Origin: Pseudomonas sp. v388
GTDB taxonomy: Bacteria; Pseudomonadota; Gammaproteobacteria; Pseudomonadales; Pseudomonadaceae
DNA length: 64,000 bases
Assembly: GCF_003935425.1 (NCBI RefSeq)
Contig: NZ_RHQN01000006.1
Coordinates: 361,278 to 425,277 of the forward strand
Reading direction: 5' to 3'
Part shown: positions 1 to 8,379 of the stretch, in pieces
Layout: each line of letters opens with the position of its first letter
Position numbering within the stretch: the first letter of the stretch is position 1
Translations under genes and position numbers: made by a program
The notes under the pieces: generated by a model
The model's input: only the letters and a program-made list of their open reading frames with translations
Databases searched by the model: none
What the model was told of the DNA's origin: nothing

Positions 1-178
1 CGGTGCGGCGGTCAGCGAGTTCCTGGCTCGGGAAAACATCCTGAAATCCGTGCTGCACCTGGGCTTGCCGGACGTCTACGTCGAACATGCCAAGCCGGCA
101 CAGATGCTGGCCGAATGCGGGCTGGATGCCGCCGGTATCGAAGCGGCGATCAATGAGCGGCTGGTGTTGATCGGCTGA
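1..178 (+). CDS. dxs: 1-deoxy-D-xylulose-5-phosphate synthase, C-terminal end (partial)
   Basis: Only the last 58 codons are in the window, read in frame from base 2 to TGA at 176-178. The peptide ([12 protein letters not shown]..., [10 protein letters not shown], ending INERLVLIG) matches the C-terminal transketolase-like domain of DXS, which condenses pyruvate and glyceraldehyde 3-phosphate at the entry of the MEP isoprenoid pathway. In Pseudomonas dxs lies beside ribA, as here. The active-site and thiamine-diphosphate regions lie left of the window. It converges with the minus-strand gene at 244-663, with a hairpin between them. Confidence 0.9.
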   Translation, partial: GAAVSEFLARENILKSVLHLGLPDVYVEHAKPAQMLAECGLDAAGIEAAINERLVLIG

Positions 179-193
179 TTGATCTCAGAACTC

Positions 194-228
194 TTCGCCA
201 GCGGGCGGCGATCCGTCTTGCTGGCGAA
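194..228. terminator. hairpin between converging dxs and the membrane protein gene
   Basis: Perfect 9-bp arms TTCGCCAGC (194-202) and GCTGGCGAA (220-228) flank a 17-base loop. It lies between two converging stop codons, so it may end transcription from both sides, but there is no T-run. It also resembles the REP-like palindromes of Pseudomonas intergenic DNA. Confidence 0.4.
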
Positions 229-243
229 TAGGGCGCGACACAG

Positions 244-663
244 TCAACCCAGCTGCCGAGGAACTCGGTAGAGATAAAACAGCACCACACTCGAAAGCGC
301 CAGTAACCACACTGGCACTGCTTCCAGTCCGATGAAAGCGGCGAATGCTGCGATCCAGGCGGGGAGCCCGGCATACAGCAGAGCGACTCGGCGCACTGCC
401 GCCAGCCTCAACCAGGCCGGAAGTTCTTCCGTCGTGCCCAGTGCGGAACCCGTCGCACTCAGTGCCCGCTTGTAGGCCCCAAACGGCTTGAGACTGAGAA
501 ACATCGAGCCAATGCCGGCGAGGAATATCGGCATCGCCAGCATCGGGATGAGCGGTTCCTCCAGATCAAAAAACACACACACCACCAACAGCGGCGCAAG
601 CGCCAGGCCCAGCAGTTGCCACCAGGCCACTCCCAGCCGACGCCGGACCTGGCCGCGTGTCAC
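244..663 (-). CDS. small inner-membrane protein of unknown function
   Basis: The product has 139 residues with four hydrophobic stretches (about 15-32, 38-57, 93-112 and 117-133) and a basic N-terminus ([11 protein letters not shown]), so it is probably a four-helix inner-membrane protein. I see no catalytic motif or named domain. Its start overlaps the end of ribA by 4 bases (660-663), so it is probably translationally coupled as the last gene of the rib transcript. A conserved Pseudomonas hypothetical protein sits at this place next to ribA; no function can be inferred from the sequence. Confidence 0.7.
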   Translation of the reverse strand: MTRGQVRRRLGVAWWQLLGLALAPLLVVCVFFDLEEPLIPMLAMPIFLAGIGSMFLSLKPFGAYKRALSATGSALGTTEELPAWLRLAAVRRVALLYAGLPAWIAAFAAFIGLEAVPVWLLALSSVVLFYLYRVPRQLG

Positions 664-1277
664 GCGGGGTCGACCTCGCTCTGATGCTCGTTGCCCATCA
701 TGTGCCCAAGCTTGCCGGCCTTGGTCGCCAGGTACAGCTTGTTATGCGGATTCTGGCCAGTGTGCAGCGGCACGCGCTCAGCCACTTTTATGCCCATCTC
801 GGTCAGGGCTTTTACCTTGCGCGGATTGTTGGTCATCAGCCGCAGGGATTCGACACCCAGGTGCTGCAACATCGGCAGGCAGATGGCGTAGTCGCGCTGA
901 TCGGCGGCGAAACCCAGACGTTCATTGGCTTCGACGGTATCGGCACCACCGTCCTGCAATTCGTAGGCGCGGATTTTGTTCATCAGCCCAATGCCACGAC
1001 CTTCCTGACGCAGATAAAGCAGCACGCCGCGACCTTCGGTGGCAATGGCGCGCAGAGCGGCTTCGAGCTGGGAACCGCAATCGCAGCGCTGACTGAACAG
1101 CGCATCGCCAGTAAGGCATTCGGAATGCACGCGGCCAAGAACAGGGGCACCATCCGCTATATCACCCAGACTCAGGACAACGTGCTCACGGCCGGTGGCC
1201 GACTCAAGAAAGCCATGCATGGTGAATTGCGCAAAAGGGGTAGGCAGCTTGGAAGCGGCGACAAAGACGACGGGCAC
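660..1277 (-). CDS. ribA: GTP cyclohydrolase II
   Basis: This cytoplasmic enzyme opens GTP to 2,5-diamino-6-ribosylamino-pyrimidinone 5'-phosphate, formate and pyrophosphate, the first step of riboflavin synthesis. At 205 residues it has the usual length. The zinc ligands are Cys54, Cys65 and Cys67 ([18 protein letters not shown]), followed by the nucleotide-binding signature [11 protein letters not shown]. The start is GTG at 1275-1277, behind TAGGAGC. It follows thiL after 126 bp and seems to have its own weak promoter. A separate full-length RibA makes sense because the RibA-like half of RibBA at 3486-4577 has lost these cysteines. Confidence 0.97.
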   Translation of the reverse strand: MPVVFVAASKLPTPFAQFTMHGFLESATGREHVVLSLGDIADGAPVLGRVHSECLTGDALFSQRCDCGSQLEAALRAIATEGRGVLLYLRQEGRGIGLMNKIRAYELQDGGADTVEANERLGFAADQRDYAICLPMLQHLGVESLRLMTNNPRKVKALTEMGIKVAERVPLHTGQNPHNKLYLATKAGKLGHMMGNEHQSEVDPA

Positions 1278-1316
1278 CGGGTGCTCCTAATCAGTATGAA
1301 GACTGGCAAGGCCTGC

Positions 1317-1325
1317 ATTGTAACA
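1317..1325 (-). promoter_or_regulatory. possible extended -10 promoter of ribA
   Basis: On the minus strand TGTTACAAT reads as an extended -10 element (TGn plus TACAAT, 5 of 6 consensus) about 40 bases before the ribA GTG. No good -35 is visible. It lies in the 126-bp gap after thiL, where a local promoter would be useful. Confidence 0.35.
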
Positions 1326-1403
1326 GCAGGTTCCTACAGACGCTCAGCGTGAAGTATTGACCATTGTGATAGTGAAAATCGATGTGTCGGGCCGGCCCCG
1401 GTG

Positions 1404-2369
1404 TCAAGGCGCCGTTCCGAAATGCTGGTAACCGCGCGCCGTCGGCGTGACGTCGCACCCGGCCGCGTCGACCACCGCCACGCCCTGCCCGGCTTCCACG
1501 CGGCCAATCACATGCACCGGCCAGCCCGCCGCGAGCAGCCCGGCCAGCGCTTCGTGTCGCAATGTAAACGCCAGGACATAATCGTCGCCGCCACTGAACG
1601 CCGCTTGCTGTGCGGCACAAGTGTCGAACAACGTTAGCAGTTGCGCCGACAAAGGCAGTTTGTCGCGCTCGACGACCAGCCGAACATTCGACGCCCTGGC
1701 AATATGCCCGCAGTCCGCCAGCAGGCCGTCGGAGATATCCAGCGCGGCCGTGGCCTTGCCCCGCAAAGCCTGACCTAAAGCCAGTTGCGGTTGCGGCGAC
1801 CAGTAGCGAGCCAGCAGAAAATCAGTGACAGACGCCTGCGCCGTGTGCTGTTCCAGCACCAGCGCCAGCGCACCGGCGCCTTCACCCAGATTGCCACCCA
1901 CGCACAGCAAGTCGCCTTCACGTGCGCCGGCGCGTGTCAGGGCCAGCCCCGCCGGAACCGCGCCGAACACGGTAAGTGTCAGGCTGAGCGGCCCGCGCGT
2001 GGTGTCGCCGCCGATCAAGCGCAGCTCGCACGCTTGCGCCATCGTGTTCAAACCCTGGGCGAACGCCTGCAGCCAGTCGGCATCGACATCCGGAAGCGTC
2101 AGAGCAAGAGTAAAGCCGACAGGACGAGCACCCATGGCAGCCAGATCGCTGGCAGATACGGCCAGAGCCCGCTGGGCCAGCAGAAACGGGTCACATACCT
2201 GAGGGAAATGCACCCCGGCAACCAGGGTATCGGTGGAGATCGCCAACTGCTCACCGGCTGGCAGCGCCAGCAAGGCGCAGTCGTCGCCGATCCCCAGTGC
2301 AACGTCTCCGCCAGCCTGCGCACAGGGCGCGGCGGCGAAGTAATTGCGGATCAGCTCGAACTCGCCCAT
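1404..2369 (-). CDS. thiL: thiamine-monophosphate kinase
   Basis: ThiL phosphorylates thiamine monophosphate to the cofactor thiamine diphosphate using ATP. The 321-residue product starts MGEFELIRNYF and carries the PurM/AIR-synthase-type signature GIGDDCALL near residue 27, the conserved RALAVSASDLAAMGA segment, LIGGDTTRGPL near 120, a glycine-rich NLGEGAGA, and DISDGLLADCGHIA in the second half. It starts 16 bp after nusB, so it is cotranscribed with it; nusB-thiL linkage is common in gammaproteobacteria. No TPP riboswitch fits in the short upstream gap. In P. aeruginosa pgpA follows thiL; here the next gene is ribA. Confidence 0.96.
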   Translation of the reverse strand: MGEFELIRNYFAAAPCAQAGGDVALGIGDDCALLALPAGEQLAISTDTLVAGVHFPQVCDPFLLAQRALAVSASDLAAMGARPVGFTLALTLPDVDADWLQAFAQGLNTMAQACELRLIGGDTTRGPLSLTLTVFGAVPAGLALTRAGAREGDLLCVGGNLGEGAGALALVLEQHTAQASVTDFLLARYWSPQPQLALGQALRGKATAALDISDGLLADCGHIARASNVRLVVERDKLPLSAQLLTLFDTCAAQQAAFSGGDDYVLAFTLRHEALAGLLAAGWPVHVIGRVEAGQGVAVVDAAGCDVTPTARGYQHFGTAP

Positions 2370-2385
2370 GGAAGGACAGCGCGAC

Positions 2386-2883
2386 CTAGCGCTTGTAAGC
2401 CTTCACTTCAGCTTCGCGCAGACGCGGAGCCAGCTTGTCCAGCACACCGTTGACGAACTTGTGGCCATCGGTGGAGCCGTAGACTTTAGCCAGCTCGATG
2501 CCTTCGTTGATGACAACGCGGTAAGGCACGTCGATGCGCTTGAGCAGCTCGAACGTGGACAGGCGCAGAACCGCCAGTTCAACCGGATCGAGTTCGTCGA
2601 TGGTCAGGTCCAGGCAAGGCGTCAGAGCGGTATCGATCTCGGTCTTGTTGGTGGCCACGCCATGCAGCAGCTCACGGAAATAGGCGCCGTCGACGTTGCT
2701 GAAATCGTTGTCGACGCGAAATTGCGCCTCGATTTCATTCAGCGAATGACCCGCCATGTGCCACTGGTACAAAGCCTGGGTCGCCAGCTGACGCGCTTCG
2801 CGGCGCTTGGCGCTCTTGCCTTTGGCAGCCTCGGGCGACTTGGCATCACGCGGGTTGAACTGATCGCTATCGTCGGAAATCAC
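2386..2883 (-). CDS. nusB: transcription antitermination factor NusB
   Basis: NusB binds boxA RNA together with ribosomal protein S10 (NusE) and lets RNA polymerase read through rRNA operons. The product has 165 residues: a basic lead ([21 protein letters not shown]) giving the RNA-binding face, then the helical core with [27 protein letters not shown] and LDKLAPRLR. Its start overlaps the end of ribH by 4 bases (2880-2883), a common ribH-nusB coupling. Its partners are also encoded in this window: rpsJ (43980-44291) and nusG (59896-60429). Confidence 0.96.
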   Translation of the reverse strand: MISDDSDQFNPRDAKSPEAAKGKSAKRREARQLATQALYQWHMAGHSLNEIEAQFRVDNDFSNVDGAYFRELLHGVATNKTEIDTALTPCLDLTIDELDPVELAVLRLSTFELLKRIDVPYRVVINEGIELAKVYGSTDGHKFVNGVLDKLAPRLREAEVKAYKR

Positions 2884-3356
2884 TTGGCCTCCAGCTGCGA
2901 CAGCAGACTGACCATTTCAACAGCAGACAAGGCAGCTTCAGCGCCTTTGTTGCCGGCCTTGGTGCCGGAACGCTCGATGGCCTGCTCGATCGAGTCGACC
3001 GTCAACACGCCGAATGCAACCGGAACACCGAACTGCATCGCCACCTGGGAAATGCCTTTGACGCACTCGCCGGCCACGTATTCGAAGTGCGGGGTGCCGC
3101 CACGGATGACTGCGCCCAGTGCCACGATGGCTGCGAATTCCTTGCGCTCGGCAACTTTTTGCACGACCAGCGGAAGTTCGAACGCACCCGGAGCGCGGAT
3201 GATGGTGATGTCGCTCTCGCGCACGCCATGGCGAACGAGGGCATCCACCGCACCGCTTACCAGGCTTTCCACGACGAAGCTGTTGAAACGGCCAACTACC
3301 AAGGCGTAGCGGCCTTGGGGGGCGATGAAAGTACCTTCGATGGTCTTCAAGGTCAT
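2880..3356 (-). CDS. ribH: 6,7-dimethyl-8-ribityllumazine synthase
   Basis: Lumazine synthase condenses 5-amino-6-ribitylaminouracil with dihydroxybutanone phosphate, the penultimate riboflavin step, usually as an icosahedral shell. I start it at ATG 3354-3356 ([10 protein letters not shown]), which gives 158 residues, the normal length; the upstream 37 codons of open frame have no family resemblance. Visible motifs are [12 protein letters not shown], the substrate loop [23 protein letters not shown] with the catalytic His, and PVAFGVLT. It is sandwiched between ribBA and nusB in the rib operon. The symbol ribE is used for this gene in some Pseudomonas annotations. Confidence 0.96.
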   Translation of the reverse strand: MTLKTIEGTFIAPQGRYALVVGRFNSFVVESLVSGAVDALVRHGVRESDITIIRAPGAFELPLVVQKVAERKEFAAIVALGAVIRGGTPHFEYVAGECVKGISQVAMQFGVPVAFGVLTVDSIEQAIERSGTKAGNKGAEAALSAVEMVSLLSQLEAK

Positions 3357-3485
3357 TCGGGTGAGTCTCGTATTAAAGAGCAAGCCAGCCTGCGGCGGAC
3401 TTTGAGGGAGTTTAGGCCACGAATCGGAACTGCCAGGCCGGACCATGCGAACACTCGGCGCTCGCATGGCCGGTCCTGCCGGTAT

Positions 3486-4577
3486 TTATTCGGAGGGCAC
3501 GTATTCTACAACTTCCAGATCGAAACCGGATATCGCATTGAACTTCATTGGCGAACTCATTAGCCGCATCTTGCGCACGCCCAGGTCGCGCAGGATCTGC
3601 GAGCCGGCACCGACGGTGCTGTAAGTGGTCGGCGTCTTGATCGGCAACTGGCCTGCGGTTTCGCGAATATGCGCCAGCAGGACGTCGCCGTCGAGAGGGT
3701 GACCGAGCAGCAGCACGACGCCGCTCCCAGCCTCGGACACCGCGCTCATCGCGGCCCGCAGACTCCAGCGGCCGGGCTGGTTGACCATCAGCAGGTCGCG
3801 CAACGGGTCCATGTTATGCACCCGGACCAGGGTCGGCTCGTCGCCGCTGATGGTGCCGAGAGTGAGGGCCAGGTGGACATCGCCTTCGACCGAATCGCGA
3901 TAGGTCACCAGGTTGAAACTGCCCAGTTCGCTGTCCAGCGGCTGCTCGGCAATCCGCTGAACGGTACGTTCGTGGATCATCCGGTAGTGAATCAGGTCGG
4001 CAATGGTGCCGATCTTGATGTCGTGCTCCAGCGCAAAGGCTTCGAGTTCGGCGCGGCGGGACATGGTGCCGTCGTCGTTCATCACTTCACAGATCACGCC
4101 GCTTGGCTCGAAACCGGCCATGCGCGCCAGGTCGCACGCGGCTTCAGTGTGACCGGCGCGAGCCAGCGTGCCGCCGGCCTGGGCCATCAACGGAAAGATG
4201 TGGCCCGGGCTGACGATGTCTTCGGCTTTCGCATCCCTGGCGGCAGCCGCCTGAACGGTACGGGCGCGGTCGGCGGCGGAGATGCCGGTGGTGACACCTT
4301 CGGCGGCTTCGATGGAGACGGTGAACTTGGTGCCAAAGCCGGAGCCATTGCGCGGCGCCATGAGCGGAAGCTTGAGGGCTTCGCAGCGCTCGCGGGTCAT
4401 GGGCATGCAGATCAGGCCACGGGCGTAGCGCGCCATGAAGTTGATGTGCTCCGGCTTCACGCATTCGGCGGCCATGATCAGGTCGCCTTCGTTCTCGCGG
4501 TCTTCGTCATCCATCAGGATGACCATCTTGCCCTGGCGGATGTCTTCAACCAGTTCTTCGACAGTGTTGAGCGCCAC
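3486..4577 (-). CDS. ribBA: 3,4-dihydroxy-2-butanone-4-phosphate synthase with degenerate GTP cyclohydrolase II-like domain
   Basis: Residues 1 to about 200 form a complete DHBP synthase (RibB) that turns ribulose 5-phosphate into dihydroxybutanone phosphate: [17 protein letters not shown] holds the metal-binding acidic loop, and [14 protein letters not shown] and [10 protein letters not shown] are typical. The C-terminal half (about 205-363) is RibA-like in length but lacks the zinc triad C-x10-C-x-C and the [11 protein letters not shown] motif; the equivalent stretch reads [17 protein letters not shown]. It therefore probably has no cyclohydrolase activity, as in the ribBX-type proteins of proteobacteria, and the separate RibA supplies that step. 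It lies 17 bp after ribE, which leaves no room for an FMN riboswitch. Confidence 0.94.
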   Translation of the reverse strand: MALNTVEELVEDIRQGKMVILMDDEDRENEGDLIMAAECVKPEHINFMARYARGLICMPMTRERCEALKLPLMAPRNGSGFGTKFTVSIEAAEGVTTGISAADRARTVQAAAARDAKAEDIVSPGHIFPLMAQAGGTLARAGHTEAACDLARMAGFEPSGVICEVMNDDGTMSRRAELEAFALEHDIKIGTIADLIHYRMIHERTVQRIAEQPLDSELGSFNLVTYRDSVEGDVHLALTLGTISGDEPTLVRVHNMDPLRDLLMVNQPGRWSLRAAMSAVSEAGSGVVLLLGHPLDGDVLLAHIRETAGQLPIKTPTTYSTVGAGSQILRDLGVRKMRLMSSPMKFNAISGFDLEVVEYVPSE

Positions 4578-4594
4578 TCGGCACCCCCTTCAAT

Positions 4595-5257
4595 TCAGGA
4601 TTTGAGGTAGCCGTTTTCGGCCAGAAAGCTTTCGGTGATCCCGCCCTTGGTCGGCTCGGCCGCCTTGTCGCCCATCAGCAGGCGCTCCAGATAGCGCGCC
4701 AGCAGGTCCACTTCCAGATTGACCTTACGGCCCGGACGGTAGTCAGCCATGATGGTTTCAGCCAGGGTGTGCGGCACGATGGTCAGCTCGAACTCGGCGC
4801 CATTGACGGCGTTCACGGTCAGGCTGGTGCCGTCGACAGTGATCGAACCCTTGTGGGAAATGTACTTGGCCAGCTCGCGCGGTGCGCGCACGCGGAACTG
4901 GATGGCGCGGGCATTTTCTTCGCGGGAGATCACTTCGCCGACCCCGTCGACATGGCCGCTGACCAGATGGCCGCCCAGGCGAGTGGTCGGCGTCAGGGCT
5001 TTTTCCAGATTGACCGGGCTGCCGACTTTGAGGTCCACGAACGCGGTGACATCCAGGGTTTCGCGGCTGACATCGGCCCAGAAGCCATCACCCGGCAGTT
5101 CGACCGCCGTCAGGCACACGCCGTTGACCGCAATGCTGTCGCCGAGCTTGACGTCGCTCAAGTCGAGTTTGCCGGTGGCCACGTGGACGCGGACGTCGCC
5201 GCCTTTGGGAGTCAGGGCGCGGATGCTGCCGATGGATTCGATAATGCCGGTAAACAT
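4595..5257 (-). CDS. ribE: riboflavin synthase, alpha subunit
   Basis: It dismutates two 6,7-dimethyl-8-ribityllumazine molecules to riboflavin. The 220-residue product shows the internal duplication of the family: the first barrel opens [15 protein letters not shown] and holds [12 protein letters not shown]; the second holds [14 protein letters not shown] and [29 protein letters not shown] marks the middle. The start at 5257 has a good ribosome-binding site (AGGA in the preceding bases). It lies 47 bp after ribD. The symbol ribC is used in some Pseudomonas annotations. Confidence 0.96.
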   Translation of the reverse strand: MFTGIIESIGSIRALTPKGGDVRVHVATGKLDLSDVKLGDSIAVNGVCLTAVELPGDGFWADVSRETLDVTAFVDLKVGSPVNLEKALTPTTRLGGHLVSGHVDGVGEVISREENARAIQFRVRAPRELAKYISHKGSITVDGTSLTVNAVNGAEFELTIVPHTLAETIMADYRPGRKVNLEVDLLARYLERLLMGDKAAEPTKGGITESFLAENGYLKS

Positions 5258-5304
5258 GGGTCCTCCAGGAGAACAAGGCCTGCGCGCTAGGCGAAAGCCG
5301 GGAA

Positions 5305-6450
5305 TTATACGCCGGACGCGCTGACTGGGAGAGCGATGACTCGCCAGTCATTGCCCACGGCGCGCATTTCTACGATGTTCAGTTCCAGCGCCTCGCTCAT
5401 CTGCGCCAGCGGCAGATCGAGCAGCGGTCGTGCCGAGGAACCGAGAAACTTGCCGGCGATGAATATCTGGAACTCGTCCACCAGCCCCTGGCGAGTGAAG
5501 GCGCCGGCCAGACGCGGCCCGGCCTCCACCAGCACATCGTTGGCGCCGCGGGAGGCCAGCTCCAGCAGCAACTTGTGCAGATCCACATGACCCGAGCTGT
5601 CGGCCAGCGCCAGGATTTCATGGCCCTCATCCTGATAACGGCTACGCGCAGAAGCGGCGGCCTGGGTGGCCACCAGCGTCGAGCCCGACTGGAAAAACGG
5701 CGCGTCGAGCGGCACGCGCAGGCGACCATCGATCAACACCCGCAGCGGCGGACGCAGGGCCGCAAGAGCGGTCAGCTCGGCGTTGAGGCCCAGCTCGTCA
5801 GGGCGAACGGTCAGCCGGGCGTTATCGGCCAGCACCGTATCGGCGCCGGTCAGCACCACGCTGGACTGCGCGCGCAGGCGCTGCACGGCGGAGCGCGCTT
5901 CGGGGCCGGTGATCCACTGGCTTTCGCCGCTGGCCATGGCCGTGCGACCGTCCAGGCTCATCGCCAGCTTGACCCGCACGTAAGGCAGGCCCTTTTCCAT
6001 GCGCTTCAGAAAACCTTTGTTCAACGCCCGCGCTTCGGCTTCCAGCACGCCACTCTGGGTGACGATCCCGGCGCTCATCAGCCTCAGCAGACCACGCCCC
6101 GCTACTTCGGGATTGGGGTCCTGCATGGCGGCGACGACCCGGCCAAGCCCGGCATTGACCAGCGCGTCGGCGCACGGTGGCGTGCGCCCGTGGTGACTGC
6201 AGGGTTCGAGAGTGACGTAAGCGGTCGCGCCACGGGCTTTGTCGCCGGCCTGACGCAGGGCATGAACCTCGGCATGTGGCTCACCGGCCCGCGCATGCCA
6301 GCCTTCACCGACGATACGGCCGCCGCGCACGATGACGCAGCCGACCCGCGGATTCGGGTGCGCGGAGTAGATACCCTTGCGCGCCAGCTCCAGCGCCCGC
6401 GCCATGTAATGGACGTCGAGAGCGCCTTGCTCGGTCAGCGAACCGTTCAT
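5305..6450 (-). CDS. ribD: bifunctional pyrimidine deaminase/reductase in riboflavin synthesis
   Basis: RibD performs the second and third steps after GTP ring opening. Residues about 10-150 are a zinc cytidine-deaminase-type domain with HAEVHAL and [11 protein letters not shown] supplying the His/Cys ligands and catalytic Glu. Residues about 155-381 are the NADPH-dependent reductase, with [24 protein letters not shown] and [13 protein letters not shown]. At 381 residues it is of usual length. The start overlaps the nrdR stop by 4 bases (ATGA on the minus strand), so translation is coupled to nrdR. Confidence 0.96.
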   Translation of the reverse strand: MNGSLTEQGALDVHYMARALELARKGIYSAHPNPRVGCVIVRGGRIVGEGWHARAGEPHAEVHALRQAGDKARGATAYVTLEPCSHHGRTPPCADALVNAGLGRVVAAMQDPNPEVAGRGLLRLMSAGIVTQSGVLEAEARALNKGFLKRMEKGLPYVRVKLAMSLDGRTAMASGESQWITGPEARSAVQRLRAQSSVVLTGADTVLADNARLTVRPDELGLNAELTALAALRPPLRVLIDGRLRVPLDAPFFQSGSTLVATQAAASARSRYQDEGHEILALADSSGHVDLHKLLLELASRGANDVLVEAGPRLAGAFTRQGLVDEFQIFIAGKFLGSSARPLLDLPLAQMSEALELNIVEMRAVGNDWRVIALPVSASGV

Positions 6451-6911
6451 TCCTTGCCCGGCTCACGAGCCAGCCGCTCGATCTCTTCACGAAACTCGTT
6501 GAGATCCTGAAAGCGGCGATAGACCGAAGCGAAACGGATGTAAGCCACTTCGTCGAGCTTTTGCAGCTCGGTCATGACCAGTTCACCCACCACCAGGGAT
6601 TTGACTTCCCGTTCGCCGGTGGCCCGCAGCTTGTGCTTGATGTGCACCAGCGCCGCTTCCAGGCGCTCGACGCTGACCGGGCGTTTTTCCAGGGCGCGCT
6701 GCATGCCGGCGCGTAGCTTTTCTTCGTCGAACGGCTGACGGCTGCCGTCCTGTTTGATCAGGCGGGGCAATACCAGCTCGGCGGTTTCGAACGTGGTGAA
6801 GCGCTCACCGCAAGCCAGGCATTCGCGACGGCGACGTACCTGTTCGCCTTCGGCGACAAGGCGGGAGTCGATGACTTTGGTGTCATTGGCACCGCAGAAG
6901 GGACAGTGCAT
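6447..6911 (-). CDS. nrdR: ribonucleotide reductase transcriptional repressor NrdR
   Basis: NrdR senses ATP/dATP and represses ribonucleotide reductase genes. I use ATG 6909-6911, giving [10 protein letters not shown] and 154 residues; the longer open frame upstream would put an unrelated leader in front of the zinc ribbon. Cys3, Cys6 and a later CLACG pair form the zinc ribbon, followed by an ATP-cone domain ([49 protein letters not shown]). It is the first gene of the rib operon, a common arrangement whose regulatory meaning is unclear. Confidence 0.95.
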   Translation of the reverse strand: MHCPFCGANDTKVIDSRLVAEGEQVRRRRECLACGERFTTFETAELVLPRLIKQDGSRQPFDEEKLRAGMQRALEKRPVSVERLEAALVHIKHKLRATGEREVKSLVVGELVMTELQKLDEVAYIRFASVYRRFQDLNEFREEIERLAREPGKE

Positions 6912-7085
6912 GGTGGCAGGCAACAAAAAATGAGGAGCGTCATGGTAGCGCATCCCGCTCGCAAGACAAGACTTGGGCTTTGCGGTATATAAACGCGCAT
7001 CGAAGCGGTGTGAAATTACCCGGGCTCGGTAATACTGCATCTCTGGCGTCACTCAGCCTTTCGTTTTTTGTTCTGTGGAGCTCTC

Positions 7086-7535
7086 ATGACGCTACGCCCC
7101 CTTGTTCTGCTAGGTCTGTTCGGCCTGCTGGCCGCCTGCAGCAGCAACGATACGCCGCCACCCGTAGCAGCCAAACCTGCCGCACCGGTGCTCAAGGTCC
7201 CGGCAGGCCCAGGTCCGCTGCAACCCTACCAGCGTGAAATCAGCGGCCAACTGCTCGGCGTGCCTGCCGGTGCCGAAGTGGAAATGGCCATGCTGGTGGT
7301 CGATGAACGTGGCCGACCGCAAAAACTGCTTACCAGCACCACGCTGCAAGGCAACGGTCAGTCGCTGCCCTTCCAGTTGCGCTTCAACCCTGAAGCGTTT
7401 CCAGCCAGCGGAGCGGTCGAGTTGCGGGGCCGCGCCAGCAAGTCCGGGCAACTGATCCTGCATTTGCCGTCGATGCGCATTCAGCAGGCGACCACCCAGG
7501 CACTCGGACCGCTGCAGTTCGTTAGCGCACCGTGA
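7086..7535 (+). CDS. YbaY-family lipoprotein
   Basis: The 149-residue product starts MTLRPLVLLGLFGLLAACSS, a type II signal peptide with lipobox LAAC; the mature protein would begin at the lipidated cysteine near residue 18, and no Asp follows it, so outer-membrane sorting by Lol is expected. The body resembles YbaY-like small beta proteins (ISGQLLGVPAGAEVEMAMLVVDERGRPQKLL, LPFQLRFNPEAF). I prefer ATG 7086 over an upstream in-frame codon at 7068 because it gives a proper signal peptide. It runs divergently from nrdR. Its last codons overlap the next gene (GTGA). Molecular function is unknown. Confidence 0.8.
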   Translation: MTLRPLVLLGLFGLLAACSSNDTPPPVAAKPAAPVLKVPAGPGPLQPYQREISGQLLGVPAGAEVEMAMLVVDERGRPQKLLTSTTLQGNGQSLPFQLRFNPEAFPASGAVELRGRASKSGQLILHLPSMRIQQATTQALGPLQFVSAP

Positions 7536-8185
7536 CCGCTGCGCCACAGCTTCAGCACGCTCTCAGTGAACTGCTGGGCGACGCGCGCCTGGTGGCTACC
7601 GAGCTGCCGGGAACGGACCTGAAATTGTGGCTGATCGATGCCCACAACATGGACCGGGCTTTCAGTCCCGATGAGACCCGGCGCATTCTCGACGAACCGC
7701 CTTACTGGAGTTTCTGCTGGGCGAGCGGATTGGCCCTGGCGCGATTCCTCGCTCAGCATCCAGAGTGGGTCGCCGGCCGCCGTGTGCTGGATTTCGGCGC
7801 GGGTTCGGGCGTGGCAGGTATTGCCGCGCTGCGTGCCGGAGCGGCAGAGGTGGTGGCGTGTGATCTGGACCCGCTTGCCATTGCCGCCTGCCGCGCCAAC
7901 GCCAAGCTCAACCGCGTGACGCTGGGTTACTCGACGGACTTCTTCACCGAGGCTGACCGCTTCGACCTGATTCTGGTCGCCGATGTGCTTTACGACCGGG
8001 CCAACCTGCCACTGCTCGACCAGTTCCTCACTCGCGGTCGGCAAGCGCTGGTGGCCGATTCGCGGGTGCGCGATTTCAAGCATCCGGCCTACCGACGCCT
8101 GGCGATGCTTCACGCCCACACCCTGCCCGACCTGGCCGAGCCTCACGAGTTTCGGGATGTGAGTCTTTATCACGCAACCCGCTGA
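7532..8185 (+). CDS. class I SAM-dependent methyltransferase, PrmA/ETFB-methyltransferase-like
   Basis: The 217-residue product has the SAM-binding signature VLDFGAGSGVAGIAAL near residue 83, the acidic end of strand 2 VVACDLDPLAIAACRANA, and DLILVADVLYDRANLP, which resembles the protein-lysine methyltransferases related to PrmA and to the ETF-beta methyltransferase. The segment PPYWSFCWASGLALARFL before motif I is typical of that group. The substrate is probably a protein but cannot be named. The GTG start at 7532 overlaps the lipoprotein stop, so the two are coupled. Confidence 0.8.
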   Translation: MTAAPQLQHALSELLGDARLVATELPGTDLKLWLIDAHNMDRAFSPDETRRILDEPPYWSFCWASGLALARFLAQHPEWVAGRRVLDFGAGSGVAGIAALRAGAAEVVACDLDPLAIAACRANAKLNRVTLGYSTDFFTEADRFDLILVADVLYDRANLPLLDQFLTRGRQALVADSRVRDFKHPAYRRLAMLHAHTLPDLAEPHEFRDVSLYHATR

Positions 8186-8200
8186 ATACATCATCTCCGC

Positions 8201-8290
8201 TCCTACATGGCCCTGTTGCATAAGCACCAACCGCTTCGCGGACAAGTCCGTTCCTACGTGGCCCTGTTGCGTCTGTACCAGCCTTGTCGC
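8201..8290. repeat. REP-like repeats between methyltransferase and cnoX genes
   Basis: A 19-base unit beginning TCCTAC and ending GGCCCTGTTGC occurs at 8201-8219 and again at 8252-8270 with one difference (A/G), 51 bases apart. Between them lies CGCTTCGCGGACAAGTCCG, a short palindromic stretch of the type seen in Pseudomonas REP elements. No gene is in this gap of 194 bp. Confidence 0.6.
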
Positions 8291-8379
8291 AGGCAAACGC
8301 CCTGCTACACTCGGCATCGCTTTCAGCAAAGCCTCGCGGGCTTTATAGTTGATGCCATTCAGATTCTGCGAGACGCGTA

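Noticed and set aside
4578-4594. FMN riboswitch before ribBA
   Set aside because: Only 17 bp separate ribE and ribBA, too short for an RFN element; none seen before nrdR or ribA either.
5575-6510. 311-codon plus-strand frame opposite ribD
   Set aside because: Shadow of ribD; low-complexity His/Gln-rich translation without recognisable domain.
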